Shown here in pieces: positions 39,101 to 51,200 of a DNA stretch of 64,000 nucleotides (its first letter is position 1; each line of letters starts with the position of its first letter). The position numbers and the translations under genes were made by a program. Source of the stretch: Delphinus delphis (Eukaryota > Chordata > Mammalia > Artiodactyla > Delphinidae). The stretch covers positions 3,286,001 to 3,350,000 of the forward strand of contig NW_027192659.1 in assembly GCF_949987515.2 (NCBI RefSeq). Reading direction: 5' to 3'. The notes beneath the pieces are model-generated. The model was not told the DNA's origin. It worked only from the letters and a program-made list of their open reading frames with translations, and made no database searches.

Positions 39101-42100
39101 AGTGCACAGGTTAGTGTTAGCGTACGGGTTAGGATTAGGGGACGGGTGAGGGTCAGGCTTCGGGGAAGCGTTAGGGTTAGGGTTCGTGCTAGGGTTAGGG
39201 TTAGATGACGGGCACGGTTTAGGGTCCAGGGGAGGGTACGACAATGCTTTAGGGGGAGCGTAGGTGTGAGGGCGCGGGTTAGTGTTAGCGTACGGGTTAG
39301 GATTAGGGGACGGGTGAGGGTCAGGCTTCGGGGAAGGGTTAGGGTTAGGGTTCGGGCTAGGGTTAGGGTTAGGGGACGGGGACGGTTTAGGGTCCAGGTG
39401 AGGGTACGACAACGCTTTAGGGGGAGCGTAGGTGTGAGGGCGCGGGATAGTGTTAGCGTACGGGTTAGGATTAGGGGACAGGTGAGGGTCAGGCTTCGGG
39501 GAAGGGTTAGGGTTAGGGTTCGGGCTAGGGTTAGGGTTAGGGGACGGGGACGGTTTAGGGTCCAGGGGAGGGTACGACAACACTTTAGGGGGAGCGTACG
39601 TGTGAGGGCGTGGGTTAGTGTTAGCGTACGGGTTAGGATTAGGGGACGGGTGAGGGTCAGGCTTCGGGGAAGGGTTAGGGTTAGGGTTCGGGCTAGGGTT
39701 AGGGTTAGGGGATGGGGACGGTTTAGGGTCCAGGGGAGGGTACAACAACGCTTTAGGGGGAGCGTACGTGTGAGGGCGTGGGTTAGTGTTAGCTTACGGG
39801 TTAGGATTAGGGGACGGGTGAGGGTCAGGCTTTGGGGAAGTGTTAGGGTTAGGCTTCGGGTTAGGGTTAGGGTTAGGGGACGGGGACGGTTTAGGGTCTA
39901 GGGGAGGGCACGACAACGCTTTAGGGGGAGCGTACGTGTGAGGGCGCGGGTTAGTGTTAGCGTACGGGTTACGATTAGGGGACGCGTGAGGGTCAGGCTT
40001 CGGGGAAGGTTTAGGGTTAGGATTTGGGGTAGGGTTAGGTTTAGGGGACGGGGACGGTTTAGGGTCCAGGGGAGGGTACGACAACGCTTTAGGGGGAGCG
40101 TACGTGTGAGGGCGCGGGTTAGTGTTAGCGTACAGGTTAGGATTAGGGGACGGGTGAGGGTCAGGCTTCGGGGTAGGATTAGGGTTAGGGTTCGGGCTAG
40201 GGTTAGGGTTAGGGGACGGGGACGGTTTAGGGTCCAGGTGAGGGTACGACAACACTTTAGGGGGAGCGTACGTGTGAGGGCGCGGGTTAGTGTTAGCGTA
40301 CGGGTTAGGATTAGGGGACGGGTGAGGGTCAGGCTTCGGGGAAGGGTTAGGGTTAGGTTTCGGGCTAGGGTTAGGGTTAGGGTACGGGGACGGTTTAGGG
40401 TCCAGGGGAGGGTACGACAACGCTTTAGGGGGAGCGCACGTGTGAGGGCGCGGGTTAGTGTTAGCGTACGGGTTAGGATTATGGGACGGGTGAGGGTCAG
40501 GCTTCGGGGAAGGGTTACGGTTAGGGTTCGGGCTAGGGTTAGGGTTAGGGGACGGGGACGGTTTAGGGTCCAGGTGAGGGTACGACAACGCTTTAAGGGG
40601 AGCGTAGGTGTGAGAGCGCGGGTTAGTGTTAGCGTACGGGCTGGGATTATGGGACTGGTGAGGGTCAGGCTTCGGGCAAGGCTTAGGGTTAGGGTTCGGG
40701 CTAGGGTTAGGGTTAGGGGACGGGGACGGTTTAGGGTCCAGGGGAGGGTACGACAACGCTTTAGGGGGAGCGTACATGTGAGGGCGCGGGTTAGAGTTAG
40801 CGTACGGGTTAGGATTAGGGGACGGGTGAGGGTCAGGCTACTGGGAAGGCTTAGGATTAGGGTTCGGGCTAGGGTCAGGGTTAGGGGACGGGGACAGATT
40901 AGGGTCCAGGGGAGGGTACGACAACGCTTTAGGGGGAGCGTACGTGTGAGGGAGCGGGTTAGTGTTAGCGTACGGGTTAGGATTAGGGGACGGGTGAGGG
41001 TCAGGCTTCGGGGAAATCTTAGGGGTAGGGTTCGGGCTAGGGTTAGGGTTAGGGGACGGGGACGGTTTAGGGTCCAGGGGAGGGTACGACAACGCTTTAG
41101 GGGGAGCGTAGGTGTGTGGACGTGGGTTAGTGTTAGCGTACGAGTTAGGATTAGGGGACGGGTGAGGGTCAGGCTTCGGAGAAGGGTTAGTGTTACGGTT
41201 CGGGCTACGGTTAGGGTTAGGGGACGGGGACGGTTTAGGGTCCAGGGGAGGGTACGACAACGCTTTAGGGGGAACGTAGGTGTGAGGGCGTGGGTTAGTG
41301 TTAGCGTACGGGTCAGGATTAGGGGACGGTGAGGGTCAGGCTTCGGGGAAGGGTTAGGGTTAGGGTTCGGGCCAGGGTTAAGGTTAGGGGACGGGGACGG
41401 TTTAGGGTCTAGGGGAGGGTACGACAACGCTTTAGGGGGAGCGTACCTGTGAGGGCGCGGGTTAGTGTTAGCGTACGGGTTAGGATTAGGGGACGGGTGA
41501 GGGTCAGGCTTCGGGGAACGGTTAGAGTTAGGGTTTGGGCTAGGGTTAGGGTTAGGGGACGGTGACGGTTTAGGGTCCAGGGTAGGGTACGAAAATGCAT
41601 TAGGGGGAGCGTACGTGTGAGGGCGCGATTAGTGTTAGCGTACGGGTTAGGATTAGGGGACAGGTGAGGGTCAGGCTTCGGGGAAGGGTTAGGGTTAGGG
41701 TTCGGGCTAGGGTTAGGGTTAGGGGACGGGGACGGTTTAGGGTCCATGGGAGGGTACGACAACGCTTTAGGGGGAACGTACGTGTGAGGGCGTGGGTTAG
41801 TGTTAGCGTATGGGTTAGGATTAGGGGACGGGTGAGTGTCAGGCTTCGGGGAAGGCTTAGGGTTAGGGTTCGGGCTAGGGTTAGGGTTAGGGGACGGGGA
41901 CGGTTTAGGGTCCAGGTGAGGGTACGACAACGATTTAGGGGGAGCGTACATGTGAGGGCGCGGGTTAGTGTTAGCGTACTGGTTAGGATTAGGGGACGGG
42001 TGAGGGTCAGGCTTCGGGGAGGGGTTAGGGTTAGGGTTCGGGCTCGGGTTAGTGTTAGGGGACGGGGACGGTTTAGGGTCCAGGGGAGGGTACGACAACG

Positions 42101-42835
42101 CTTTAGGGGGAGCGTACGTGTGAGGGCGCGGGTTAGTGTTAGCGTACGGGTTAGGATTAGGGGACGGGTGAGGGTCAGGCTTCGGGGAAGGGTTAGGGTT
42201 AGGGTTCAGGCTAGGGTTAGGGTTAGGGGACGGGGACGGTTTAGGGTCCAGGGGAGGGTACGAAAATGCTTTAGGGGGAGCGTACGTGTGAGGGCGCGGG
42301 TTAGTGTTAGCGTACGGGTTAGGATTAGGGTACGGGTGAGGGTCAGGCTTCGTGGAAGGGTTAGGGTTAGGGTTCGGTCTAGGGTTAGGGGACGGGGACG
42401 GTTTAGGGTCCAGGGGAGGGTATGACAACGCTTTAGGGGGAGCGTACGTGTGAGGGCGCGGGTTAGTGTTAGCGTACGGGTTAGGATTAGGGGACGAGTG
42501 AGGGTCAGGCTTCGGGGAAGGGTTAGGGTTAGGGTTCGGGCTAGGGTTAGGGTTAGGGGACGGGGACGGTTTAGGGTCCAGGGGAGGGTACGACAACGCT
42601 TTAGGGGGAGCATACGTGTGGGGGCGTGGGTTAGTGTTAGCGTACGTGTTAGGATTATGGGACGGGTGAGGGTCAGGCTTCGGGGAAGGCTTAGGGTTAG
42701 GGTTCGGGCTAGGGTTAGGGTTAGGGGACGGGGACGGTTTAGGGTCCAGGGGAGGGTACGACAACGCTTTAGGGGGAGCGTACGTGTGAGGGAGCGGTTT
42801 AGTGTTAGCGTACGGGTTAGGATTAGGGGACGGGT
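33402..42835 (+). repeat. 9.4 kb duplicated block, copy 2 (partner 22340-31600)
   Basis: Relative to its partner it lacks one monomer near 35215 and three near 36110, gains one near 36700, and gains four near 39600-40270. The four-monomer gain carries the GGATTTGGGGTAGGG type, otherwise typical of about 17500-17800 and 33430-33700. It was therefore copied from another subfamily rather than from its immediate neighbours. Confidence 0.88.
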
Positions 42836-43930
42836 GAGGGTCAGGCTTCGGGGAAGGATTAGGGTTAGGGTTTGGGCTAGGGACAGGTTTAGGGGACGGG
42901 GACGGTTTAGGGTCCAGGGGAGGGTACGACAACGCTTTAGGGGGAGCGTACGTGTGAGGGCGCGGGTTAGTGTTAGCGTACGGGTTAGGATTAGGGGACG
43001 GGTGAGGGTCAGGCTTCGGGGAAGCGTTAGGGTTAGGGTTCGGGCTAGGGTTAGGGTTAGGAGACGGGGACGGTTTAAGGTTCAGGGGAGGGTACGACAA
43101 CGCTTTAGGGCGAGCGTACGTGTGAGGGCGCGGGTTAGTGTTAGCGTACGTCTTAGGATTAGGGGACGGGTGAGGGTCAGGCTTCGGGGAAGGCTTAGGG
43201 TTAGGGTTCGGGCTAGGGTTAGGGTTAGGGGACGGGGACGGTTTAGGGTTCAGGGGAGGGTACGACCATGCTTTAGGGGGAGCGTACGTGTGAGGGCGCG
43301 GGTTAGGGTTAGCGTACGGGTTAGGATTAGGGGACGGGTGAGGGTCAGGCTTCGGGGAAGGGTTAGGGTTAGGGTTCGGGCTAGGGTTAGTGTTAGGGGA
43401 CTGGGACAGTTTAGGGTCCAGGGGAGGGTATGACAACGCTTTAGGGGGAGCGTACGTGTGAGGGCGTGGGTTAGTGTTAGCGTACGGGTTAGGATTAGGG
43501 GACGGGTGAGGGTCAGGCTTCGGGGAAGGGTTAGGGTTAGGGTTCGGGCTAGGGTTAGGGTTAGGGGACGGGGACGGTTTAGGGTCCAGGGGAGGGTACG
43601 ACAACGCTTTAGGGGGAACGTACGTGTGAGGGCGTGGGTTAGTGTTAGCGTACGGGTTAGGATTAGGGGACGGGTGAGGGTCAGGCGTCGGGGAAGGGTT
43701 AGGGTTAGGTTTCGTGCTAGGGTTAGGGTTAGGGGACGGAGATGGTTTAGGGTCCAGGGGAGGGTACGACAACGCTTTAGGGGGAGCGTACGTGTGAGGG
43801 CGCGGGTTAGTGTTAGCGTACGGTTTAGGATTAGGGGACGTGTGAGTATCAGGCTTCGGGGAAGGATTAGGGTTAGGGTTTGGGCTAGGGATAGGTTTAG
43901 GGGACGGGGACGGTTTAGGGTCCAGGGGAG
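42240..43930 (+). repeat. 1.7 kb duplicated block (partner 54125-55815)
   Basis: It aligns with 54125-55815 at an offset of 11885, beginning in a class A marker monomer in both places and running through the GCATACGTGTGGGGG, CGTACGTCTTAGG and GGAGATGG monomers. It diverges at the right end, where this copy has the CTTTATGGGG variant and the partner has GTACCTGTG. Confidence 0.82.
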
Positions 43931-45019
43931 GGTACGACAACGCTTTATGGGGAGCGTAGGTGTGAGGGCGCGGGTTAGTGTTAGCGTACGGGTTAGGATT
44001 AGGGGACGGGTGAGGGTCAGTCTTCGGGGAAGCGTTAGGGTTAGGGTTCGGGCTAGGGTTAGGGTTAGGGGATGGGAAGGTTTAGGGTCCAGGTGAGGGT
44101 ACGACAACGCTTTAGGGGGAGCGTACGTGTGAGGGCTCGGGTTAGTGTTAGCGTACGGGATAGGATTTGGGGACGGGTGAGGGTCAGGCTTCGGGAAAGG
44201 GTTAGGGTTAGGGTTCGGGCTAGGGTTAGTGTTAGGGGACGGGGACGGTTTAGGGTCCAGGGGAGGGTACGACAACGCTTTAGGGGGAGCGTACGTGTGA
44301 GGGTGAAGGTTAGTGTTAGCGTACGGGTTAGGATTAGGGGACGGGTGAGGGTAAGGCTTCGGGGAAGGGTTAGGGTTAGGGTTCGTGCTAGGGTTAGGGT
44401 TAGGGGACGGGGACGGTTTAGGGTCCAGGGGAGGGTACGACAAAGCTTTAGGGGGAGCGTACGTGTAAGGGCGCGGGATAGTGTTAGCGTACGGGTTAGG
44501 ATTAGGGGACGGGTGAGGGTCAGGCTTCGGGGAAGGGTTAGGGTTAGGGTTCGGGCTAGGGTTAGGGTTAGGGGACGGGGACGGTTTAGGGTCCAGGAGA
44601 GTGTACGACAACGCTTTAGGGGGAACGTACGTGTGAGGGCGCGGGTTATTTTTAGCGTACGGGTTAGGATTAGGGGACGGGTGAGGGTCAAGCTTCGGGG
44701 AAGGGTTAGGGTTAGGGTTCGTGCTAGGGTTAGGTTTAGGAGACGGGGACGGTTTAGGGTCCAGGGGAGGGTACGACAACACTTTAGGGGGAGCGTAGGT
44801 GTGAGGGCGCGGGTTAGTGTTAGCGTACGGGTTAGGATTGGGGACGAGTGAGGGTCAGGCTTCGGGGAAGGGTTAGGGTTAGGGTTCGGGCTAGGGTTAG
44901 GGTTAGGGGACGGGGACGGTTTAGGGTCCAGTTGAGGGTACGACAACGCTTTAGGGGGAGCGTAGGTGTGAGGGCGCGGGATAGTGTTAGCGTACGGGTT
45001 AGGATTAGGGGACAGGTGA

Positions 45020-46270
45020 GGGTCAGGCTTCGGGGAAGGGTTAGGGTTAGGGTTCGGGCTAGGGTTAGGGTTAGGGGACGGGGACGGTTTAGGGTCCATG
45101 GGAGGGTACGACAACGCTTTAGGGGGAACGTACGTGTGAGGGCGTGGGTTAGTGTTAGCGTATGGGTTAGGATTAGGGGACGGGTGAGTGTCAGGCTTCG
45201 GGGAAGGCTTAGGGTTAGGGTTCGGGCTAGGGTTAGGGTTAGGGGACGGGGACGGTTTAGGGTCCAGGTGAGGGTACGACAACGCTTTAGGGGGAGCGTA
45301 CATGTGAGGGCGCGGGTTAGTGTTAGCGTACGGGTTAGGATTAGGGGACGGGTGAGGGTCAGGCTTCGGGGAGGGGTTAGGGTTAGGGTTCGGGCTCGGG
45401 TTAGTGTTAGAGGACGGGGACGGTTTAGGGTCCAGGGGAGGGTACGACAACGCTTTAGGGGGAGCGTACGTGTGAGGGCGCGGGGTAGTGTTAGCGTACG
45501 GGTTAGGATTAGGGGACGGGTGAGGGTCAGGCTTCGGGGAAGGGTTAGGGTTAGGGTTCAGGCTAGGGTTAGGGTTAGGGGACGGGGACGGTTTAGGGTC
45601 CAGGGGAGGGTACGAAAATGCTTTAGGGGGAGCGTACGTGTGAGGGCGCGGGTTAGTGTTAGCGTACGGGTTAGGATTAGGGTACGGGTGAGGGTCAGGC
45701 TTCGTGGAAGGGTTAGGGTTAGGGTTCGGTCTAGGGTTAGGGGACGGGGACGGTTTAGGGTCCAGGTGAGGGTACGACCACGCTTTAGGGGGAGCGTACG
45801 TGTGAGGGCGCGGGTTAGTGTTAGCGTACGGGTTAGGATTAGGGGACGAGTGAGGGTCAGGCTTCGGGTAAGGGTTAGGGTTAGGGTTCGGGCTAGGGTT
45901 AGGGTTAGGGGACGGGGACGGTTTAGGGTCCAGGGGAGGGTACGACAACGCTTTAGGGGGAGCATACGTGTGGGGGCGTGGGTTAGTGTTAGCGTACGGG
46001 TTAGGATTATGGGACGGGTGAGGGTCAGGCTTCGGGGAAGACTTAGGGTTAGGGTTCGGGCTAGGGTTAGGGTTAGGGGACGGGGACGGTTTAGGGTCCA
46101 GGGGAGGGTACGACAACGCTTTAGGGGGAGCGTACGTGTGAGGGTGCGGGTTAGTGTTAGCGTACGGGTTAGGATTAGGGGACGGGTGTGGGTCAGGCTT
46201 CGGGGAAGGATTAGGGTTAGGGTTTGGGCTAGGGACAGGTTTAGGGGACGGGGACGGTTTAGGGTCCAGG
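45020..46270 (+). repeat. 11-monomer higher-order unit, first copy
   Basis: The next copy begins 1842 bp later, which is eleven units of which one is a 162 bp class A monomer. I checked the offset at three markers: CCATGGGAGG (45097/46939), the CAGGTGAGG-ACCACG monomer (45759/47601) and the AAGACTTAGG monomer (46041/47883). Confidence 0.88.
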
Positions 46271-46861
46271 GGAGGGTACGACAACGCTTTAGGGGGAGCG
46301 TACGTGTGAGGGCGCGGGTTAGTGTTAGCGTACGGGTTAGGATTAGGGGACGGGTGAGGGTCAGGCTTCGGGGAAGCGTTAGGGTTAGGGTTCGGGCTAG
46401 GGTTAGGGTTAGGGGACGGGGACGGTTTAAGGTTCAGGGGAGGGTACGACAACGCTTTAGGGGGAGCGTACGTGTGAGGGCGCGGGTTAGTGTTAGCGAA
46501 CGTCTTAGGATTAGGGGACGGGTGAGGGTCAGGCTTCGGGGAAGGCTTAGGGTTAGGGTTCGGGCTAGGGTTAGGGTTAGGGGACAGGGACGGTTTACGG
46601 TTCAGGGGAGGGTACGACCATGCTTTAGGGGGAGCGTACGTGTGAGGGCGCGGGTTAGGGTTAGCGTACGGGTTAGGATTAGGGGACGGGTGAGGGTCAG
46701 GCTTCGGGGAAGGGTTAGGGTTAGGGTTCGGGCTAGGGTTAGTGTTAGGGGACTGGGACAGTTTAGGGTCCAGGGGAGGGTATGACAACGCTTTAGGGGG
46801 AGCGTACGTGTGAGGGCGCGGGTTAGTGTTAGCGTACGGGTTAGGATTAGGGGACGGGTGA

Positions 46862-48112
46862 GGGTCAGGCTTCGGGGAAGGGTTAGGGTTAGGGTTCGGG
46901 CTAGGGTTAGGGTTAGGGGACGGGGACGGTTTAGGGTCCATGGGAGGGTACGACAACGCTTTAGGGGGAACGTACGTGTGAGGGCGTGGGTTAGTGTTAG
47001 CGTATGGGTTAGGATTAGGGGACGGGTGAGTGTCAGGCTTCGGGGAAGGCTTAGGGTTAGGGTTCGGGCTAGGGTTAGGGTTAGGGGACGGGGACGGTTT
47101 AGGGTCCAGGTGAGGGTACGACAACGCTTTAGGGGGAGCGTACATGTGAGGGCGCTGGTTAGTGTTAGCGTACGGGTTAGGATTAGGGGACGGGTGAGGG
47201 TCAGGCTTCGGGGAGGGGTTAGGGTTAGGGTTCGGGCTCGGGTTAGTGTTAGGGGACGGGGACGGTTTAGGGTCCAGGGGAGGGTACGACAACGCTTTAG
47301 GGGGAGCGTACGTGTGAGGGCGCGGGGTAGTGTTAGCGTACGGGTTAGGATTAGGGGACGGGTGAGGGTCAGGCTTCGGGGAAGGGTTAGGGTTAGGGTT
47401 CAGGCTAGGGTTAGGGTTAGGGGACGGGGACGGTTTAGGGTCCAGGGGAGGGTACGAAAATGCTTTAGGGGGAGCGTACGTGTGAGGGCGCGGGTTAGTG
47501 TTAGCATACGGGTTAGGATTAGGGTACGGGTGAGGGTCAGGCTTCGTGGAAGGGTTAGGGTTAGGGTTCGGTCTAGGGTTAGGGGACGGGGACGGTTTAG
47601 GGTCCAGGTGAGGGTACGACCACGCTTTAGGGGGAGCGTACGTGTGAGGGCGCGGGTTAGTGTTAGCGTACGGGTTAGGATTAGGGGACGAGTGAGGGTC
47701 AGGCTTCGGGGAAGGCTTAGGGTTAGGGTTCGGGCTAGGGTTAGGGTTAGGGGACGGGGACGGTTTAGGGTCCAGGGGAGGGTACGACAACGCTTTAGGG
47801 GGAGCATACGTGTGGGGGCGTGGGTTAGTGTTAGCGTACGGGTTAGGATTATGGGACGGGTGAGGGTCAGGCTTCGGGGAAGACTTAGGGTTAGGGTTCG
47901 GGCTAGGGTTAGGGTTAGGGGACGGGGACGGTTTAGGGTCCAGGGGAGGGTACGACAACGCTTTAGGGGGAGCGTACGTGTGAGGGTGCGGGTTAGTGTT
48001 AGCGTACGGGTTAGGATTAGGGGACGGGTGTGGGTCAGGCTTCGGGGAAGGGTTAGGGTTAGGGTTCGGGCTAGGGACAGGTTTAGGGGACGGGGACGGT
48101 TTAGGGTCCAGG
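46862..48112 (+). repeat. 11-monomer higher-order unit, second copy
   Basis: It is in direct tandem with the unit at 45020-46270 at a spacing of 1842 bp. It diverges after about 48112, where it joins the block shared with 6745 onward. Confidence 0.88.
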
Positions 48113-48299
48113 GGAGGGTACGACAACGCTTTAGGGGGAGCGTACGTGTGAGGGCGCGGGTTAGAGTTAGCGTACAGGTTAGGATTAGGGGACGGGTGAG
48201 GGTCAGGCTTCGGGGAAGGGTTAGGGTTAGGGTTCGGGCTAGGGTTAGGGTTAGGGGACGGGGACGGTTTAGGGTCCAGGGGAGGGTACGACAACGCTT

Positions 48300-51200
48300 T
48301 AGGGTGAGCGTAAGTGTGAGGGCGCGGGTTAGTGTTAGCGTACGGGTTAGGATTAGGGGACGGGTGAGGGTCAGGCTTCGGGGAAGGGTTAGGGTTACGG
48401 TTCGGGCTACGGATAGGGTTAGGGGAAGGGGACGGTTTAGGGTCCAGGGGAGGGTACGACAACGGTTTAAGGGGAGCGTAGGTGTGAGGGCGCCGGTTAG
48501 TGTTAGCGTACGGGTTAGGATTAGGGGACGGGTGAGGGTCATGCTTCGGGGAAGCGTTAGGGTTAGGGTTCGTGCTAGGGTTAGGGTTAGATGACGGGGA
48601 CGGTTTAGGGTCCAGGGGAGGGTACGACAATGCTTTAGGGGGAGCGTACGTGTGAGGGCGCGGGTTAGTGTGAGTGTACGGGTTAGGATTAGGGGACGGG
48701 TGAGGGTCAGGCTTCGAGGAAGGTTTAGGGTTAGGTTTCGGGCTAGGGTTAGGGTTAGGGGACGGGGACGGTTTAGGGTCCAGGGGAGGGTACGACGACG
48801 CTTTAGGGGGAGGGTACGTGTGAGGGCGCGGGTTAGTGTTAGCGTACGGGTTAGGATTAGGGGACGGGTGAGGGTCAGGCTTCGGGGAAGGGTTAGGGTT
48901 AAGGTTCGGGCTAGGGTTAGGGTTAGGGGACTGGGACAGTTTAGGGTCCAGGGGAGGGTATGACAACGCTTTAGGGGGAGCGTACGTGTGAGGGCGTGGG
49001 TTAGTGTTAGCGTATGGGTTAGGATTAGGGGACGGGTGACGGTCAGGCGTCGGGGAAGTGTTAGGGTTAGGGTTCGTGCTAGGGTTAGGGTTAGGGGACG
49101 GAGATGGTTTAGGGTCCAGGGGAGGGTACGACAACGCTTTAGGGGGAGCGTACGTGTGAGGGCGTGGGTTAGAGTTAGCGCACGGGTTAGGATTAGGGGA
49201 CGGGTGAGGGTCAGGCTTCGGGGAAGGGTTAGGGTTAGGGTTCGGGCTAGGGTTAGGGTTAGGGGACGGGGAAGGTTTAGTGTCCAGGTGAGGGTACGAC
49301 AACACTTTAGGGGGAGCGTACGTGTGAGGGCGCGGGTTAGTGTTAGCGTACGGGTTAGGATTAGGGGAAGGGTGAGGGTCATGCTTCGGGGAAGGGTTAC
49401 GGTTAGGGTTCGGGCTAGGGTTAGGGTTAGGGGACGGGGACGGTTTAGGGTCCAGGGGAGTGTACGACAACGCTTTAGGGGGAGCGTACGTGTGAGGGCG
49501 CGGGATAGTGTTTGCGTACGGGTTAGGATTAGGGGACGGGTGAGGGTCAGGCTTCGGGGAAGGGTTAGGGTTAGGGTTCGGGCTAGGGTTTGGGTTAGGG
49601 GACGGGGACGGTTTAGGGTCCAGGGGAGGGTACGACAACGCTTTAGGGGGAACGTACGTGTGAGGGCGCGGGTTAGTGTTAGCGTACGGGTTAGGATTAG
49701 GGGACGGGTGAGGGTCAGGTTTCGGGGAAGGGTTAGGGTTTGGGATAGGGTTAGGGTTAAGGGACGGGGACGGTTTAGGTTCCAGGGGAGGGTACGACAA
49801 CGCTTTAGGGGGAGTGTAGGTGTGAGCGATCGGGTTAGTGTTAGCGTACGGGTTAGGATTAGGGGACGGGTGAGGGTCAGGCTTCGGGGAAGAGCTAGGG
49901 TTAGGGTTCGGGCTAGGGTTAGGTTTAGGGGACGGGGACGGTTTAGGGTCCAGGTGAGGGTACGACAACGCTTTAGGGGAGCGTACGTGTGAGGGCGCGG
50001 ATTAGGGTTAGCGTACGGGTTAGGATTAGGGGACGGGTGAGGGTCAGGTTTCGGGGAAGGGTTAGGGTTTGGGCTATGGTTAGGGATAGGGGATGGGGAC
50101 GGTTTAGGGTCCAGGGGAGGGTACGACAAAGCTTTAGGGGGAGCGTACGTGTAAGGGCACGGGATAGTGTTAGCGTACGGGTTAGGATTAGGGGACGGGT
50201 GAGGGTCAGGCTTCGGGGAAGGGTTAGGGTTAGGGTTCGGGCTAGGGTTAGGGTTAGGGGACGGGGACGGTTTAGGGTCCAGGAGAGTGTACGACAACGC
50301 TTTAGGGGGAACGTACGTGTGAGGGCGCGGGTTATTTTTAGCGTACGGGTTAGGATTAGGGGACGGGTGAGGGTCAAGCTTCGGGGAAGGGTTAGGGTTA
50401 GGGTTCGTGCTAGGGTTAGGTTTAGGAGACGGGGACGGTTTAGGGTCCAGGGGAGGGTACGACAACACTTTAGGGGGAGCGTAGGTGTGAGGGCGCGGGT
50501 TAGTGTTAGCGTACGGGTTAGGATTAGGGGACGAGTGAGGGTCAGGCTTCGGGGAAGGGTTAGGGTTAGGGTTCGGGCTAGGGTTAGGGTTAGGGGACGG
50601 GGACGGTTTAGGGTCCAGGTGAGGGTACGACAACGCTTTAGGGGGAGCGTAGGTGTGAGGGCGCGGGATAGTGTTAGCGTACGGGTTAGGATTAGGGGAC
50701 AGGTGAGGGTCAGGCTTCAGGGAAGGGTTAGGGTTAGGGTTCGGGCTAGGGTTAGGGTTAGGGGACGGGGACGGTTTAGGGTCCATGGGAGGGTACGACA
50801 ACGCTTTAGGGGTAACGTACGTGTGAGGGCGTGGGTTAGTGTTAGCGTATGGGTTAGGATTAGGGGACGGGTGAGTGTCAGGCTTCGGGGAAGGCTTAGG
50901 GTTAGGGTTCGGGCAAGGGTTAGTGTTAGGGGACGGGGACGGTTTAGGGTCCAGGTGAGGGTACGACAACGATTTAGGGGGAGCGTACATGTGAGGGCGT
51001 GGGTTAGTGTTAGCGTACGGGTTAGGATTAGGGGACGGGTGAGGGTCAGGCTTCGGGGAGGGGTTAGGGTTAGGGTTCGGGCTCGGGTTAGTGTTAGGGG
51101 ACGGGACGGTTTAGGGTCCAGGGGAGGGTACGACAACGCTTTAGGGGGAGCGTACGTGTGAGGGCGCGGGTTAGTGTTAGCGTACGGGTTAGGATTAGGG

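Larger units (their letters stand above)
44065..49968 (-). other. 1967-codon open frame, not supported as a gene
   Basis: This is the longest open frame in the window. Its translation repeats every 56 residues: first a Pro-Asn-Pro-Ser type (the CCTAAC reading of the C strand), then, after a one-base shift in the array, a Leu-Thr type (the CTAACC reading). The same interval is also open in Arg-Val frames on the + strand and in a second minus frame (47400-50990). There is no domain, no change in composition at its ends and no codon bias separate from the satellite. The apparent ATG starts and the stops come from satellite variants and one-base indels. I take it as a by-product of a repeat length divisible by three. 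Confidence refers to the open frame existing, not to coding. Confidence 0.9.

Noticed and set aside
44065..49968. Proline-, asparagine- and leucine/threonine-rich giant protein on the minus strand
   Set aside because: Several frames on both strands are open over the same interval, the product is the plain translation of the hexamer repeat, and the frame boundaries are satellite indels.
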